64,000 bases of DNA from positions 620,001-684,000 of the forward strand of contig JAJUPC010000038.1 of NCBI GenBank assembly GCA_023614405.1. Direction: 5' to 3'. Of this stretch, positions 12,170 through 22,643 are shown piece after piece. This DNA is from Avena insularis (Eukaryota; Streptophyta; Magnoliopsida; Poales; Poaceae). Every line of letters begins with the position of its first letter. The first letter of the stretch is position 1. The position numbers were made by a program, and so were the translations under genes. The notes below the pieces were generated by a model. It worked only from the letters and a program-made list of their open reading frames with translations, did no database searches and was not told where the DNA came from.

Positions 12170-13473
12170 AGAGTGAGACCACACCAGGAAAAGTCACACC
12201 GATCTAGGCGCAACCCATATTCTTTTTCCTTAAAGATGCAACGTTACCGAATAATGAAGTGTTAGCAAGACAGATTGTAAGGAGAGCAAAAGCCTATACA
12301 ATCATAAACGATGAGCTATATAAGAGAAGCGTCACAAGTGTATTGCAAAGGTGTGTAAGTTCGGCAGAAGGCCAGGAGATCCTCCTCGATATACATCAAG
12401 GAGAATGTGGACACCATGCCTCATCTCGTGCCTTGTTAGCCAAAGCATTCAGGCATGGGTTTTATTGGCCAATGACGTTGAAGGAATCCAAGGAGCTGGT
12501 TGAAAAATACAATGGTTGTCAGAGATACGCAACCAAGATACACATGCCGTCGTCCGAGTTAAAAACGATACCCATTACTTGGCCGTTTTCTGTGTGGTGC
12601 CTAGATATGGTGGGACCGTTTAAGCCGGCACGAGGGGGGATGACCCACATATTGGTCATGGTGGACAAATTCACAAAATGGATTGAAGTAAAACCGATAA
12701 AAAAATGTGACGGGCTCACAGCAGTGAAATTCCTCAAAGATATTATCTTAAGATATGGGTACCCACACAGCGTTATTACAGACAACGGCACAAACTTTGC
12801 AGAAGGAGCTTTCGCTAGGTTTTGCCGAGAAAAACACATAAGATTAGATGTTGCTTCTGTTGCTCACCCAGTATCTAATGGGCAAGTGGAAAGGTCTAAT
12901 GGATTAGTGTTGTCCGGAATAAAACCAAGACTCGTTGAACCATTGCAAAGGTCGGCAGGATGTTGGATTGAAGAATTACCAGCAGTATTGTGGAGCCTCA
13001 GGACTACTCCGAATAGATCAATAGGTTATACACCATTCTTTCTGGTATATGGGGCGGAGGCTGTACTTCCAGCCGACATACTACATGACTCGCCAAGAGT
13101 TCCTCATTATACAACTTCAGAGATAAATGAAGTAGCTCGGCAAGATACTGTTGACCTATTATAAGAAGCCAGAGAACTGGCGCTATCACGATCAGCTATT
13201 TATCAGCAGAACTTGCGACGATATCACAGCAAGAAGGTGAACCCAAGAGTATTCAAAGAAGGAGATTTAGTCCTCCGACTCGTGAAACGCACGGCCGGTA
13301 TGCACAAGCTGTCACCTCCATGGGAGGAACCATTCATCATGAGCAAAGCATTGCATAATGATGCCTATTATCTAATCGACGCTCAATCCCCCAGAAGAAA
13401 CAAGGTAGACAAAGCCGGCGAAGAAACGAAGCGGCCATGGAATGTAGCTTTACTTCGTCCATTTTACTCGTAG
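12170..13473 (+). pseudogene. int: Element A integrase, interrupted
   Basis: Frame 1, joined to the RT part through a frameshift. A TAG at 12205 stands where C has Trp in the PIWAQPIF-type segment. The zinc-binding region shows HQGECGHHASS and KYNGCQRYA, where the first Cys of the family's C-x2-C is Tyr. The catalytic triad is present: Asp in WCLDMVG (12604), Asp in TDNGTNF (12781) and Glu in GQVERSNG (12889). The last two are separated by 35 residues, as expected for D-D-35-E. A TAA at 13162 splits off the C-terminal part, which contains KLSPPWEEPF and ends NVALLRPFYS at 13473. No chromodomain is seen, consistent with Tat. Confidence 0.9.
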
Positions 13474-13502
13474 CATAGTATCTCAAGGTCAAGAACCAAT
13501 GA

Positions 13503-14030
13503 TGTATTAAACCTCGGCTTCCAGAGCGATGACTCGGGGACTGCCATAGGTTATTTAAATTTCATCTTATGTATTGAACCTCAGCATCCGGAGCAGTGAC
13601 TCAGGGACTACCACATGTTATTTCAATTTCATCTTATGTATTGAACCTCGGCATCCGGAGCAGTGACTCACAGACTGCCATATGTTATTTCAATTTCATC
13701 ATATGTATTGAACCTCGGCATCCAGAGCTGTAACTCGGGGACTGCCATATGTTATTTCAATTTCATCTTATGTATCGAACGTCGGCATCCTGAGCAGTGA
13801 CTCGGGGACTGCCATATCTTCTTTAAACTTCATCTTATGTATTCAACCTCAGCATCCAGAGCAGCGACTCGGGGACTGCCATATGTTGCCTCAGTTTTAC
13901 GTTGAGCACTAAAACTCGGCACCCTGAGCAGCACCTCGGCAACGGTCTTATATTATTTCTGAAATTTGGTTTACACACTAGACTTCGGCGCAATAGGCAG
14001 TGACTCGGGGACTGCCATATATTGTTCCAA
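13503..14030 (+). repeat. 67 bp tandem array downstream of A integrase
   Basis: Six units with an exact 67 bp spacing: TGTATT or a variant begins at 13503, 13570, 13637, 13704, 13771 and 13838. Two diverged units follow to about 14030. Each unit reads roughly AACCTCGGCATCCGGAGCAG, then TGACTCGGGGACTGCCATAT, then A/T-rich sequence. The CTCGGGGACT core resembles the polypurine tract next to the 3' LTR (TTCGGGGACTAA). C has a comparable array at 41255-41670. Confidence 0.9.
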
Positions 14031-14354
14031 ACTAGTAGTCAACTTTTGATACAAGAAAGGTATCGCACTTCGATACTCAGAATAAGAGCAGCTCAATCTC
14101 GTATGATATTCGAAGCTCACACCCAGATTAAATGGCTAAACCACGAGAATACAAAGACAAAGATACATCCTAAAATCAGGAAATCGCAGGTCATCAAAGC
14201 AAGAATTCGGACGAAAACCCACTTAAACAAAGTTATAACAACTACAAACATATATGTCGCGGCAGTACGCGACAAAAGAAATTCAGGTCATACAGAAGAC
14301 AGACAAATGTTCCGCGTACATCGTACACCCGGCATACCAGGGACAAGATATAAC
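14031..14354. other. Gene-free spacer in element A
   Basis: Between the 67 bp array and the 3' end of the antisense gene. I see no conserved motif; it presumably holds the 3' flank of the antisense transcript. Confidence 0.5.
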
Positions 14355-15943
14355 TTAAAGGTTTTCAGCTGGAGAGGCAATAATTGGGTCAGGGGCTGGA
14401 TGCTCCGAGATAGGAGGAGCCTCGTCCGAGGTTGCCTCGCCCTCCACAGACCCAGGTGCGATTTCGGCCGAAGCTTGAGGCTGCTGAGGGGCATCAGTTT
14501 GCGCAGTTGAATGCCCAGTACCTTTGGAGGAGGATCATGCGTCACCGTTGTCATCCGAGCTCGAACTGGAGTCACCAGAAGAAGCTGAATCATCTTCACC
14601 TTCACCTTGTTCAGCCGAGTTATTGTCTGATGCATCCTCGACTACGACCTCATCGTCCGAGTTCGGGAGGAAGCTCTGACCCTCATTCCAGGTATGCACG
14701 TCGGCATACTCAACGAGCTGGAAGGCGCGAGCTTGACGAAGAGCAACAAAAGTGGGGTCCTCAACCCAACGGGAACCTGTGCGCAAATTTCTCAGGATAT
14801 CAAGAGAAATGTCTTCATACCATGACATGATAACAGTGAGGGCCATATCAGCGCCAGCTCGCCCGGCTGATTCCCTCCAGAGACTTAGCTGCTTCTCAGA
14901 TGCCATCAATCTTTTCACCAGCAATTTGACCTCATTGATATTAGGAGTCCCAGAGGTATTCGGCCAGAGAACATGGTAAGCTCGGATAGCTGCTTGCACC
15001 AAGTCCCTGCCCATAATCTTCATCGGACCAACTGCAGCGCCGACTGCGACCAGGAAATCTTCCATCGAGTACTCCGAGTCAATGTCAACAGGGACACCTC
15101 GGCGCGCACGGGCTGCAAGAACCGCTTTAGAACTCACAGGCTTAGCTTCTGGAAAATGACCTGCGCAAAACACAAACGTGTCAGGAGGCAGCAGGGACAA
15201 AGAGAAAAACATAATCTGGCCCTGCTAAGAAACTTACAATGAATATAACTCATCATTATCTGAAGGTCTTTAGTCCAGATGATCTTGCTCTTTTCAAAGC
15301 GAGCGATCTCCTCGCTCATTCCACGAGTTTTCAGTTTGGCAGCCTCGAGGAGTTCTTTATTCTTCTGCAGCTCCAGAGCTAGCCGATTCTTCTCCTCGGA
15401 GAATTCCTGATCAACCTTTTCTAGTTCGGATTTCTAAGAGAGCTTAAGGGCCTCCACCTCGGTGCGCAGGCGAGCTATTTCATCATCCTTTTCTTTCAGC
15501 TGCGCCGAATGAGTAGCGCTTTGTTCTAAAAAATGCAGCATCACATCAGGCATGGGCGTGCAATCTTGGTGAGATGCTGCAAAGGTTTGTAACTCGGCTT
15601 TACCAAAGCCAAACGAGATAAAAGAAGCTTAGCTCACATTTTAAAAAAGCGGAAGGTGTAAGGTAAAAGGGAAACTAACCTTCCAGGCTCTTGACTTTCT
15701 TCGCAAGCCGAATGTTGAGATTATTGATATTACCTGTTCACCAAAAAAGTGAGCCGACATCTCGCATACAAAACAATAAGAATGTCGAAAATGACGAGAA
15801 GAATTATAGACTTACCAGTCTTTTTTACCACTGGGAGAACTTTCTCATATTTTTCTTCCAATTTTCGGTGCGAAAAAAGCAATCTTTGAAATTCGGCAGT
15901 CCGCCGGTCATGTGCAACCTAAACAATGGAGTAAACGATTATT

Positions 15944-16363
15944 GGATATTCGAAGCTAAAGCAGATCCGAGTTAAGAAAAACTTAACCCGGATCTAGGTG
16001 GCGGGATATTCGAAGCTAAAGCAGATCCGAGTTAAGCAAAACTTAACCCGGATCTAGGTGGCTGGATATTCGAAGCTAAAGCAGATCCGAGTTAAGCAAA
16101 ACTTAACCCGGATCTAGGTGGCGGGATATTCAAAGCTAAAGCAGATCCGAGTTAAGCAAAACTTAACCCGGATCTAGGTGGCTGGATATTCGAAGCTAAA
16201 GCAGATCCGAATTAAGCAAAACTTAACCCGGATCTAGGTGGCTGGATATTCGAAGCCAAAACATATCCGAGTCAAGCGAAACTTAACCCGAATCCAGGTG
16301 GCTAGATACTCCAAGATCAACTAAACAAAAGTCAAGCAAGGTTTAAGGCAGATCTAGTCGAAT
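15944..16363. repeat. 60 bp minisatellite with hairpin units in intron 3 of the A antisense gene
   Basis: Six 60 bp units (GGATATT at 15944, 16004 and so on) plus one decayed unit. Each unit carries GATCCGAGTTAAG, a 5 nt spacer, then CTTAACCCGGATC. The arms pair at 12 of 13 positions. The array lies between exon 3 (ends 16514) and exon 4 (starts 15733). Confidence 0.93.
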
Positions 16364-18113
16364 GTAGATTCGAACCCTAAAGGTAAAATAAAACTATGTA
16401 GAGCATTATTAAACTTCCAAGCAAATAACAAGTTAGTTCCCTGCAAGTTTCGGGGACTAGAAGGTATAGTAGCATATGGAGAATTAATCAAAACTCCGCA
16501 AAACAGCGGTTACCTCGTTCATCTTGTTAGTATCAAGGATGATCTTGGCAGCTTGATTCAAGCGGCCGCCAATGTCGGAGAGCTGAAATGGCTGATTGAT
16601 TGGATTACCCTCAAACTGATCGGCAGCATTCCAATTATTGGCATATTCCACCAACGAGCCGAGGCTGTTTCCACTAGCCGTCCGAGTCAGGACTTTACCC
16701 CGGACCTGCTGTGTAACCACCACGGTCGCAGGGCTTTTATGAAGAGCAAGCTGGGTACCGGTGGCCGGAGTAACGGAAGTTTTGGTGGAAGCAGTTCTTT
16801 TGCGCAGCACATCGGCGATACTCGGCTGAGAAGAGCCAACAAGACCTTGCTGGGAAGTGGAGGCCTTGGCGGCGACTGCTTTACTTGCTTTAGAGGCATC
16901 AGCAGGAGCTGATACCTCGGCAATGGGAACAATGTCTTTGGGATCCGGAGAGATCACGGTCGCAGAAGGCACCGGGATATTAACGTCCTCGGCCGGGGCG
17001 GGAGCTACTATAGAAACTGCGGGGGTAGAATGAGGCTCAGTAGAAACACTCAGATTCACAGAGGAGACAACTGGTTCCATGGAAATCTCGGAGGGCCGAG
17101 TGGAGTCAACGTCAACAAGAGAAGTCTCAAGTACATCATGGTGTGGGGGCGATCGATTCGGAACTGGAGGAGATGCTGCCCGAGCAGGACTCGAAACCCT
17201 GGTATCTTCGGCAGGCGGAGGAGACAGCTGCCGAGTCACACGGTTAGTCATGCTAGGACCGTCGGGCTTAACGGAAAGTGGAGCACTGTGGAAATAAAGA
17301 GCGACATTAGGTTAAAAAACAGAAAGAGAGAAACAAGAAATATGAGCGAAGGAAACTTACCCTTCAACTCCAGGCATGATCTTGCGCCGGGGAGGATTCG
17401 GTGCGGATTTCTTCGTTCGTTTCTTGGGAGCCGCCTCTGAGGCATCAGCAGGAGCCCCACGTTTCCCCGAGGTAACAGGGGGCCGGGAAGCAAAAGGCTC
17501 GGCATCGTGAACCTGACCGGCCGGATTAGCTGGGAAAGTAGAAGCCGGAAATGCATAAGAAATAGGCATTGCGGCAACTACCTCAAGAACTTGGACCTCG
17601 TCCGAATCACCTTCCTCCTCATGGGCCGAGGTCTTGCCACGAGCGCGAGCCGGGGCAGGATCCGACTTAGGGACGAACTCTTCCGAGTCCGGCTCACCAG
17701 TGTCCGGGGTACTCCGGTCCGCAGGCCACGGAAGCAACAAAACTTCGGCGTCCTCACTCTTCTGCTCTGCGAACCTCTGCAAGACAAGAGAAAGGAAAAT
17801 TAGCAAAAACCGTTACGGAAGCAATTGGATAGCAGAAAGTTATTGGTTAAGCTTACTTCGGGAGGAGGACGCTCGCGCGTAAACGGTTTCAACCCCCAAG
17901 CCTAGTCCTCAGGCATCTCCGTCTTGAAGATGGCTCGGACTCGCTTAAAGATGAGATAGTTGTCCAGCTCCACAGTCGAGACTCGGTTCGGATCGAGAGG
18001 ACCGCTCATATAGCAGAGTTTGTGCGTCCGTTTATGAAATGGGCAAATTCGGCTACTGATAAAAGTAGCCATCAAATCCTCGCCGCATAACCCGGCACGG
18101 ATCAGCTCTTTAA

Positions 18114-18299
18114 GCCGAATCTCAAAAGCTTCGGCCAAGGCGTGACTCTTCCTCGGATTGTAAGTCCAATTCACCTTGGAGGGCGGGCCAATGGAGAAGG
18201 CGGGGAGCCGAATCTCAAAAGCTTCGGCCAAGGCGTGACTCTTCCTCGGATTGTAAGTCCAATTCACCTTGGAGGGCGGGCCAATGGAGAAGGCGGGGA
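18114..18299. repeat. 93 bp in-frame tandem duplication in exon 1 of the A antisense gene
   Basis: 18114-18206 and 18207-18299 are near-identical and direct. They duplicate 31 residues (LPAFSIGPPSKVNWTYNPRK and following). B and C have a single copy, so the event is specific to A and recent. Confidence 0.95.
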
Positions 18300-18882
18300 G
18301 CCGAATCTTGTCTTCCGTCCCTCTGTTCTTAACGTAAAAGAAGGATTTGTGCCACTTCTTGCACGACTCTAACCCGGTGACACGAGGAAATACGGACTTC
18401 CTCCGAGGTGTAATGGACGCTGCCCCACATTGAGTAAGCAGTTTCTCGGAAGGGTGCAGAGACTTGTCTGGGACTACGTTAGAATGAATCTGGAAGAACT
18501 TCGACCAGACATGCACGGACGGCCATAGGCCGAAGTATCCCTCCGAGGCGGAGATAAAAGCAGAAAGAGAAGCAATGGCATTCGCAGGAAGATGATGCGG
18601 CTGAAGGCCGAAGTAGTCGAGAAACTCTCTTGCAAAGTCGCTAAGAGGGAGACCAAAGCCGCGCGAGAAATGCGACATAAAAACTACATACTCGCCCTCC
18701 TGAAGATCCAGAGAGGACTCGCTGCCGGGTAAGCGACAGGAGACCTCGGCGGGAATCCTACGAGTTCGGATAAGCCACTCGATCTCGCGGTGAGTAACGG
18801 AGGAGCCCTACCACGAGCCTCGCTCGGGCCCAGAGCCAGCGTCGTCATCCTCTGTCAGGGCACCGCTAAAGGAGCTAGACAT

Positions 18883-19631
18883 GAGCTCGCCGGAAAAATC
18901 GGCGGAGGAAGAACTAGCGGCGGAGGAAAGTTTAGAGCTACAGGGACCCGTCGTGGTTTTGCACAGGAACGGCGGCGGAGGAGCAGAGGAACCGCCGCAC
19001 GAACACAAAATCGAGATAGAGAAATCTAGGGAAAAGCCTAGGGGATGCGACCGGAAAGAACTCACCGGCGACAACGCCGAAGCTAGCGAACACGGACGAG
19101 GCAGACGGAGCAACGCGGAGAAGTCCTCGCCGTCGGAGGTTCTGATGAACGCACGGCGGCGAAGCTGCGAGCGGGCGCAGAAGCGAGAGGAAGAAGAAGA
19201 AGGGCGCAGGCGAACAAAAAGGGGAAAGTAAATCCTTAGGCGTCGCGCCCCACTTTATAGCCTAGCCGCAGGCAAGGTAGTGGGATCGTGGGTGTGGCGG
19301 TTGGCAGCGTAGATCGTGTGCGCAGCACGACCGCACGTCGTTGAGCGGAACCACACCAAGGGCCACACGGTAGCAGAGAAGATCACGATCCCCAACGGAA
19401 ACGGTGCCGAGTGGCGTCGCCGACAGCGACAAGCGCGAGTAATCAGCTTGTCGATTAAAAACATGAGAGGAACAAAACACTAGAGAAATAATGATGGGGA
19501 TGACACGTAGGACGAAGCGTACACGAGAAGATACGATAATACCTCGAACAAGCAAAGAATAACTCGGAAACAATGCAGGACGTGTGTAGTGAAACTGATA
19601 CGACCCGCCCGAGGTTATCGGCGGGGCCATA
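18883..19631 (-). promoter_or_regulatory. Upstream region of the A antisense gene with TATA box
   Basis: Minus strand CTATAAAGTGGGG, with TATAAA at 19259-19254, lies about 370 nt upstream of the chosen ATG. C has TATAAG at 36098-36103 in the equivalent place, followed by a similar G-rich stretch. A GC-rich 5' leader follows. A second open frame there (19113-18808) is continuous with the gene frame up to the TAG near 18808, so translation could begin further upstream. Confidence 0.6.
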
Positions 19632-19648
19632 CCAGCTTCGGGGACTAA
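19632..19648 (+). promoter_or_regulatory. Element A polypurine tract region
   Basis: CCAGCTTCGGGGACTAA directly abuts the 3' LTR. C has the identical 17-mer at its 3' LTR border (complement of 35623-35639), which supports it as the plus-strand priming site. Confidence 0.8.
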
Positions 19649-20437
19649 TGTTGGGGGGATAACCCCGGATAGGGTAAAGACGGGGAAAGACGAAAGGATG
19701 TTCCCCATCTAGTTTCCGAGTTACGGTCTGAGCCGGCCGAATCATGTAGAGGTCGGCCGAGATGGGAAAGGGCAGGACCCTCATAGCAATGGCAAGATAT
19801 TACCCGGCCGAGATACTTCGTAACTCGGCTGGGTCAGCCCGAATGACCTTAATGCAGGTAGAGGACAAGCCGAGCTACGGGAGGCAAGGCCGAATGATAC
19901 GAAGCTTTCAGGAGAAGGAGAAGCCTGAAGTCAAACCCTAGCCGCAGGATAGGGAGAATCTGAGCCAAGCCAAGTATTACAGACAAAGACGCAGAGCGAC
20001 AGAGAGGCAGAAGGAGGTCACGGAGGTGACAGTCCTGAAGCCCGAGGCGTGCAGGAGGGGCCCTCTGGAACCTTTCCGTAGTAGGAGGAGCGACAGGGAA
20101 AGGGGGACGCCGAACTACTATATTGGGACAAGCATATTCCTCGAATATGCTTGCCACGTCAGCCCTAAAGGAACCCAAGGCTCTCCTTTATAAGGAGAGG
20201 CTTGGACCCTGAGGAAGGGATCGACTTATGTTAGTACCGTTAGGCTGGTAAAGTTATTCTCTTCTCCCTGTATACAGCTCAAGGAGCACTTGTAGCCCAA
20301 GGAAGGAGAAATAAAGATCTTTGCCTTAGTCTTTTGTGTGTAGAATCAACTACATCTTCCCTCCCTAGATCCCACTAGCATCCATTGGCCCCATACTTTA
20401 TCCTACCCATGGCATCTGACGTGCCACCACCACGACA
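19649..20437 (+). repeat. Element A 3' LTR (789 bp, intact promoter segment)
   Basis: TGTTGGGG...CACGACA. It keeps the segment lost from the 5' copy. That segment includes a perfect hairpin (arms CAAGCATATTC 20129-20139 and GAATATGCTTG 20143-20153) and a TATA box inside a palindrome at 20181-20199 (CTCTCCTT-TAT-AAGGAGAG). A plausible transcription start lies about 30 bp downstream. It ends at the CTAGG duplication. Confidence 0.93.
20181..20199 (+). promoter_or_regulatory. LTR TATA box within an inverted repeat
   Basis: CTCTCCTTTATAAGGAGAG: 8 bp perfect arms around TAT. Similar palindromes surround the LTR TATA boxes of B and C. Confidence 0.7.
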
Positions 20438-20442
20438 CTAGG
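20438..20442. repeat. Target-site duplication of element A, right copy (CTAGG)
   Basis: Matches 5920-5924. Confidence 0.95.
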
Positions 20443-21165
20443 GTTTAACTAAATTGGAAAAAGATTATTTGAATCACTGGGCTACGCGCGGGAAAGGAAA
20501 TGGGCCAGCCCAACTGCACTACGCATGCAGCGGGCTGCTGACAGGGGGTCCCATGCGTCAGCGGCTTAGTTAACCCGAAGCGATATGTTTCAATATAGGT
20601 CGTGCGATTAGACTAGGATCTACGGCTATGGTTCACCATCTCCGTTGGATGGCTCCAGCGAGAGTGAACCCTAACGGCGACGGTGGGGGTACGCGGTGGC
20701 TTACGAGGGCTCTAGCTCGGGTCGGCGATGGGGGCGAACAACATTTTTGACGACGACGGTTTGAACGGTGGTCGCGGCGGCTCCTGGGGTGGCTTCAGTC
20801 AATGGCTCATCTCCTCCTCTACAGCGACGGACTCCGGCAAAATTCTGGCAGGATGGAGCTCGCCTTGCTCCGGGGAAAGGTGTGGGTGGTTTTGAGAGAG
20901 GGGAGTGAGATGGTGTGAAGAATTGAGGTGGGGGTGCTATTATACACCGGTGAGAGGGGCAGAGCAGCATGGTCAGGGCTCGTCGGTGACAACAATGTAG
21001 TGAGCTATGGCATGGCGAAGGGCGTAGGATGGTGCAGTGTCTCTTGGCGGTCGTTGCAGGCTTAATGGCGCGACAAGGGGCGGTCGAGAACGGTTAGGAA
21101 CATTCCGTGCTCTACGCGGGGACAGCGGTGTTCGAGACGACATACAGGTGCTTCGTGTCGCGCGG
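20443..21165 (-). repeat. Element D 5' LTR, block 2 (promoter-containing middle part)
   Basis: In reverse complement it aligns with the solo LTR at about 60450-60960: both share the stretch with GTTAGGGTTC, the GCCCAGTTAAAT-type region and CACTCCCCTCT downstream of TATA. The element-sense TATAATA at 20944-20938 corresponds to TATAAATA at 60507 in the solo LTR. ORFs in this GC-rich stretch are LTR leader sequence, not genes. The block ends at the CGCGG duplication of element B. Confidence 0.85.
21161..21165. repeat. Target-site duplication of element B, left copy (CGCGG)
   Basis: CGCGG directly precedes TGTCGTGGTGG and recurs at 49394-49398 after the other end of B. Confidence 0.93.
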
Positions 21166-21933
21166 TGTCGTGGTGGTGTCACAGCAGATGCCATGGGAAA
21201 GATTAAGTTGGGCGCCAAATGGATGATTGTGGTCACCGGGGAGGGTGCGCACGGTCTAGCCGCGCATGAAGAACAAGATGAACTCTCCACACTTGATGAT
21301 TTTTATTGATGCTTGAGGTTTACAAGTGCTCCTAGAGTTGTATGGACTAGGGTTCGGTACACTAGTTCCCTACTTGGTCCAACCTCCTATAACCCTAACT
21401 ATGCCCCTCCTTATATAGGCGATGGCTAGCTAGGTTACACCCCTTTGGTTCCTAGGGTTACTGTTTTGATCTTTGTCTTTACTGTACGGGCCGGGTCATG
21501 GGCTCGTTCTAAGCCTAGTGGCCCATTCCATAAAGCTAGACAGCTAACGGACTTCACGTATGTCGCCTACAGTTCCTTTGGCGTCATGAAGTAACTTTGT
21601 ACGTCAACCTTTACTTTAGGCGTCACCCGACTCCTTTCGTGTCACCCGACGTCGCCCTTTTCTTTTGAACATGCTTTACTATGGTCGCTCGAGAACCTCA
21701 CCCGGAAAGGTTCCACGCGTCCTATCTGACTCGGCCCTTCCTCATGAGACTCGGCTCGTTGGTTCCTGCAAAATTAACATATTTGTCTTATACGGGCCGA
21801 CCTAGTTTCTATGTCGATCGCACATGACTATCCTACCCGGCCATACTTACTTGGCCTGGTTCTTTCTTTACTTGGCGCAAGCCAAGATGGGCAATTTTTT
21901 ACCCTTTATGACCCTACCGGGGGTTATCCCCCG
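21166..21933 (-). repeat. Element B 3' LTR (about 768 bp, eroded inner end)
   Basis: Collinear with 34241-34828 plus 49211-49393. It keeps TTATATAGG, the TATA region (rc TATATAA), near 21410. The inner end should read ...CCCCCCGACA but diverges after CCCCCG near 21933, and no clear polypurine tract follows. Confidence 0.85.
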
Positions 21934-22643
21934 GGTGAGGTCTAGCAGTTCTTGATGTTAGGCATCTCCAGGTTCCTTTAATGTGATTGGAACTTCTCTT
22001 TCTGCCTGCATATACTGCTTAATACACACTGTTTGGCTTATCCTTGATATTAGCTGAGTCTACTCTGCTCTTTCTGAATCTCATCTTTGACTTTCTTTCC
22101 CATTTTTTGCCTCGTGCCGAGTCATTTTAGCCAATTCCGTGTCATTTTAGGCGTGCCTCAGTCACTGACAGCTGGTAATCATGATGACTTGCCTCAAATT
22201 TTGTTCTAAGCTCTGATTGGACGGTGACGGCTGCGCAGTAATTCCCCGTCAGTGTGGCAGTCCCATTGCCCTGCACCTCTCGTCCTGCACCGTGTGACGT
22301 GGCAGTGGATTTTCCGTGTATTTATACACGTGGCACTCGCTGACTGGCTCACTCGGCTGAATACACGGCCACACGCTGGCCGCACGGTGCAGGGGAATCC
22401 CACGATTGGGGTTTTTACTCCCCTTAAGTTGGGGTGAGGGGAACATAAGTTCCCTCGCCCGTTCAGTTTCCCCATAGCCTCTTTCTTCTTCCTTACGCCT
22501 GCAAAATCCCAACTCCCCCTTTGCGGTTCTTCTTCTTCTCATTATTTCCTCTACGATTGCTCCTTTCCTCTTTCCATTACACTACGGGTCCTTGCTCTTC
22601 CAAGCCTCTTCCAATAGCAAAAGAGACTAAATCCACGGAAATC
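21934..22643 (+). other. Element B region upstream of its antisense gene
   Basis: Non-coding. It contains TATTTATACACGTGG near 22317-22332 (a TATA-like stretch next to a CACGTG G-box) and a pyrimidine-rich leader at 22480-22620. It could be the promoter and 5' UTR of the antisense gene; the TATA is less convincing than in A and C. Confidence 0.45.

Larger units (their letters stand above)
14355..18882 (-). pseudogene. Element A antisense gene: six-exon putative gypsy-type transposon protein
   Basis: Encoded opposite to gag-pol. The exons I can place are 18882-17857, 17776-17361, 17285-16514, 15733-15680, about 15576-15239 and 15160-14355, with GT donors and AG acceptors at the stated borders (GTAAGC at 17856-17851, GTAAGT at 17360-17355). 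The start ATG (MSSSFSG) is chosen because C has MSSS at the same place. Exon 1 holds the conserved region (REIEWLIRTRRIPAEV, SHFSRGFGLPLSDFAREFL, LPANAIASLSAFIS), which I assign to the plant 'putative gypsy type transposon' family. Exons 2-3 are acidic and Pro/Ala-rich, exons 4-5 form a coiled coil, and exon 6 holds WYEDISLDIL followed by an acidic tail. In-frame stops occur near 18808, at about 17889 and at the DDNGDA end. Function unknown. Confidence 0.78.
5925..20437 (+). mobile_element. Element A: Tat-lineage Ty3/gypsy retrotransposon, full length, 14.5 kb
   Basis: Complete element with two LTRs (5925-6606 and 19649-20437, TG...CA ends), the CTAGG target duplication, a tRNA-Lys primer site and the order gag, protease, RT-RNase H, second RNase H, integrase on the plus strand. 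About 6 kb follows with an antisense gene. A second RNase H domain and a long 3' region with extra antisense ORFs are known traits of the Tat lineage. By hand count about 16 of 682 aligned LTR positions differ (about 2%). With the commonly used grass rate of 1.3e-8 per site per year that suggests about 1 million years. Despite this, gag and pol contain many stops. Confidence 0.95.

Noticed and set aside
14022..14510. Plus-strand frame after the 67 bp array
   Set aside because: It runs into the antisense gene's last exon in the wrong direction and has no counterpart in C.
15944..16363. CRISPR-like array
   Set aside because: The units are directly adjacent with no unique spacers, and the context is a plant retrotransposon intron.
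14355..18882. Interpretation of the extra genes as envelope genes
   Set aside because: They are on the opposite strand, spliced, acidic and coiled-coil-rich, with no signal peptide or membrane segment.
20701..21309. Open frames in GC-rich sequence
   Set aside because: The region aligns with the LTR of element D and with the start of the 3' LTR of B.
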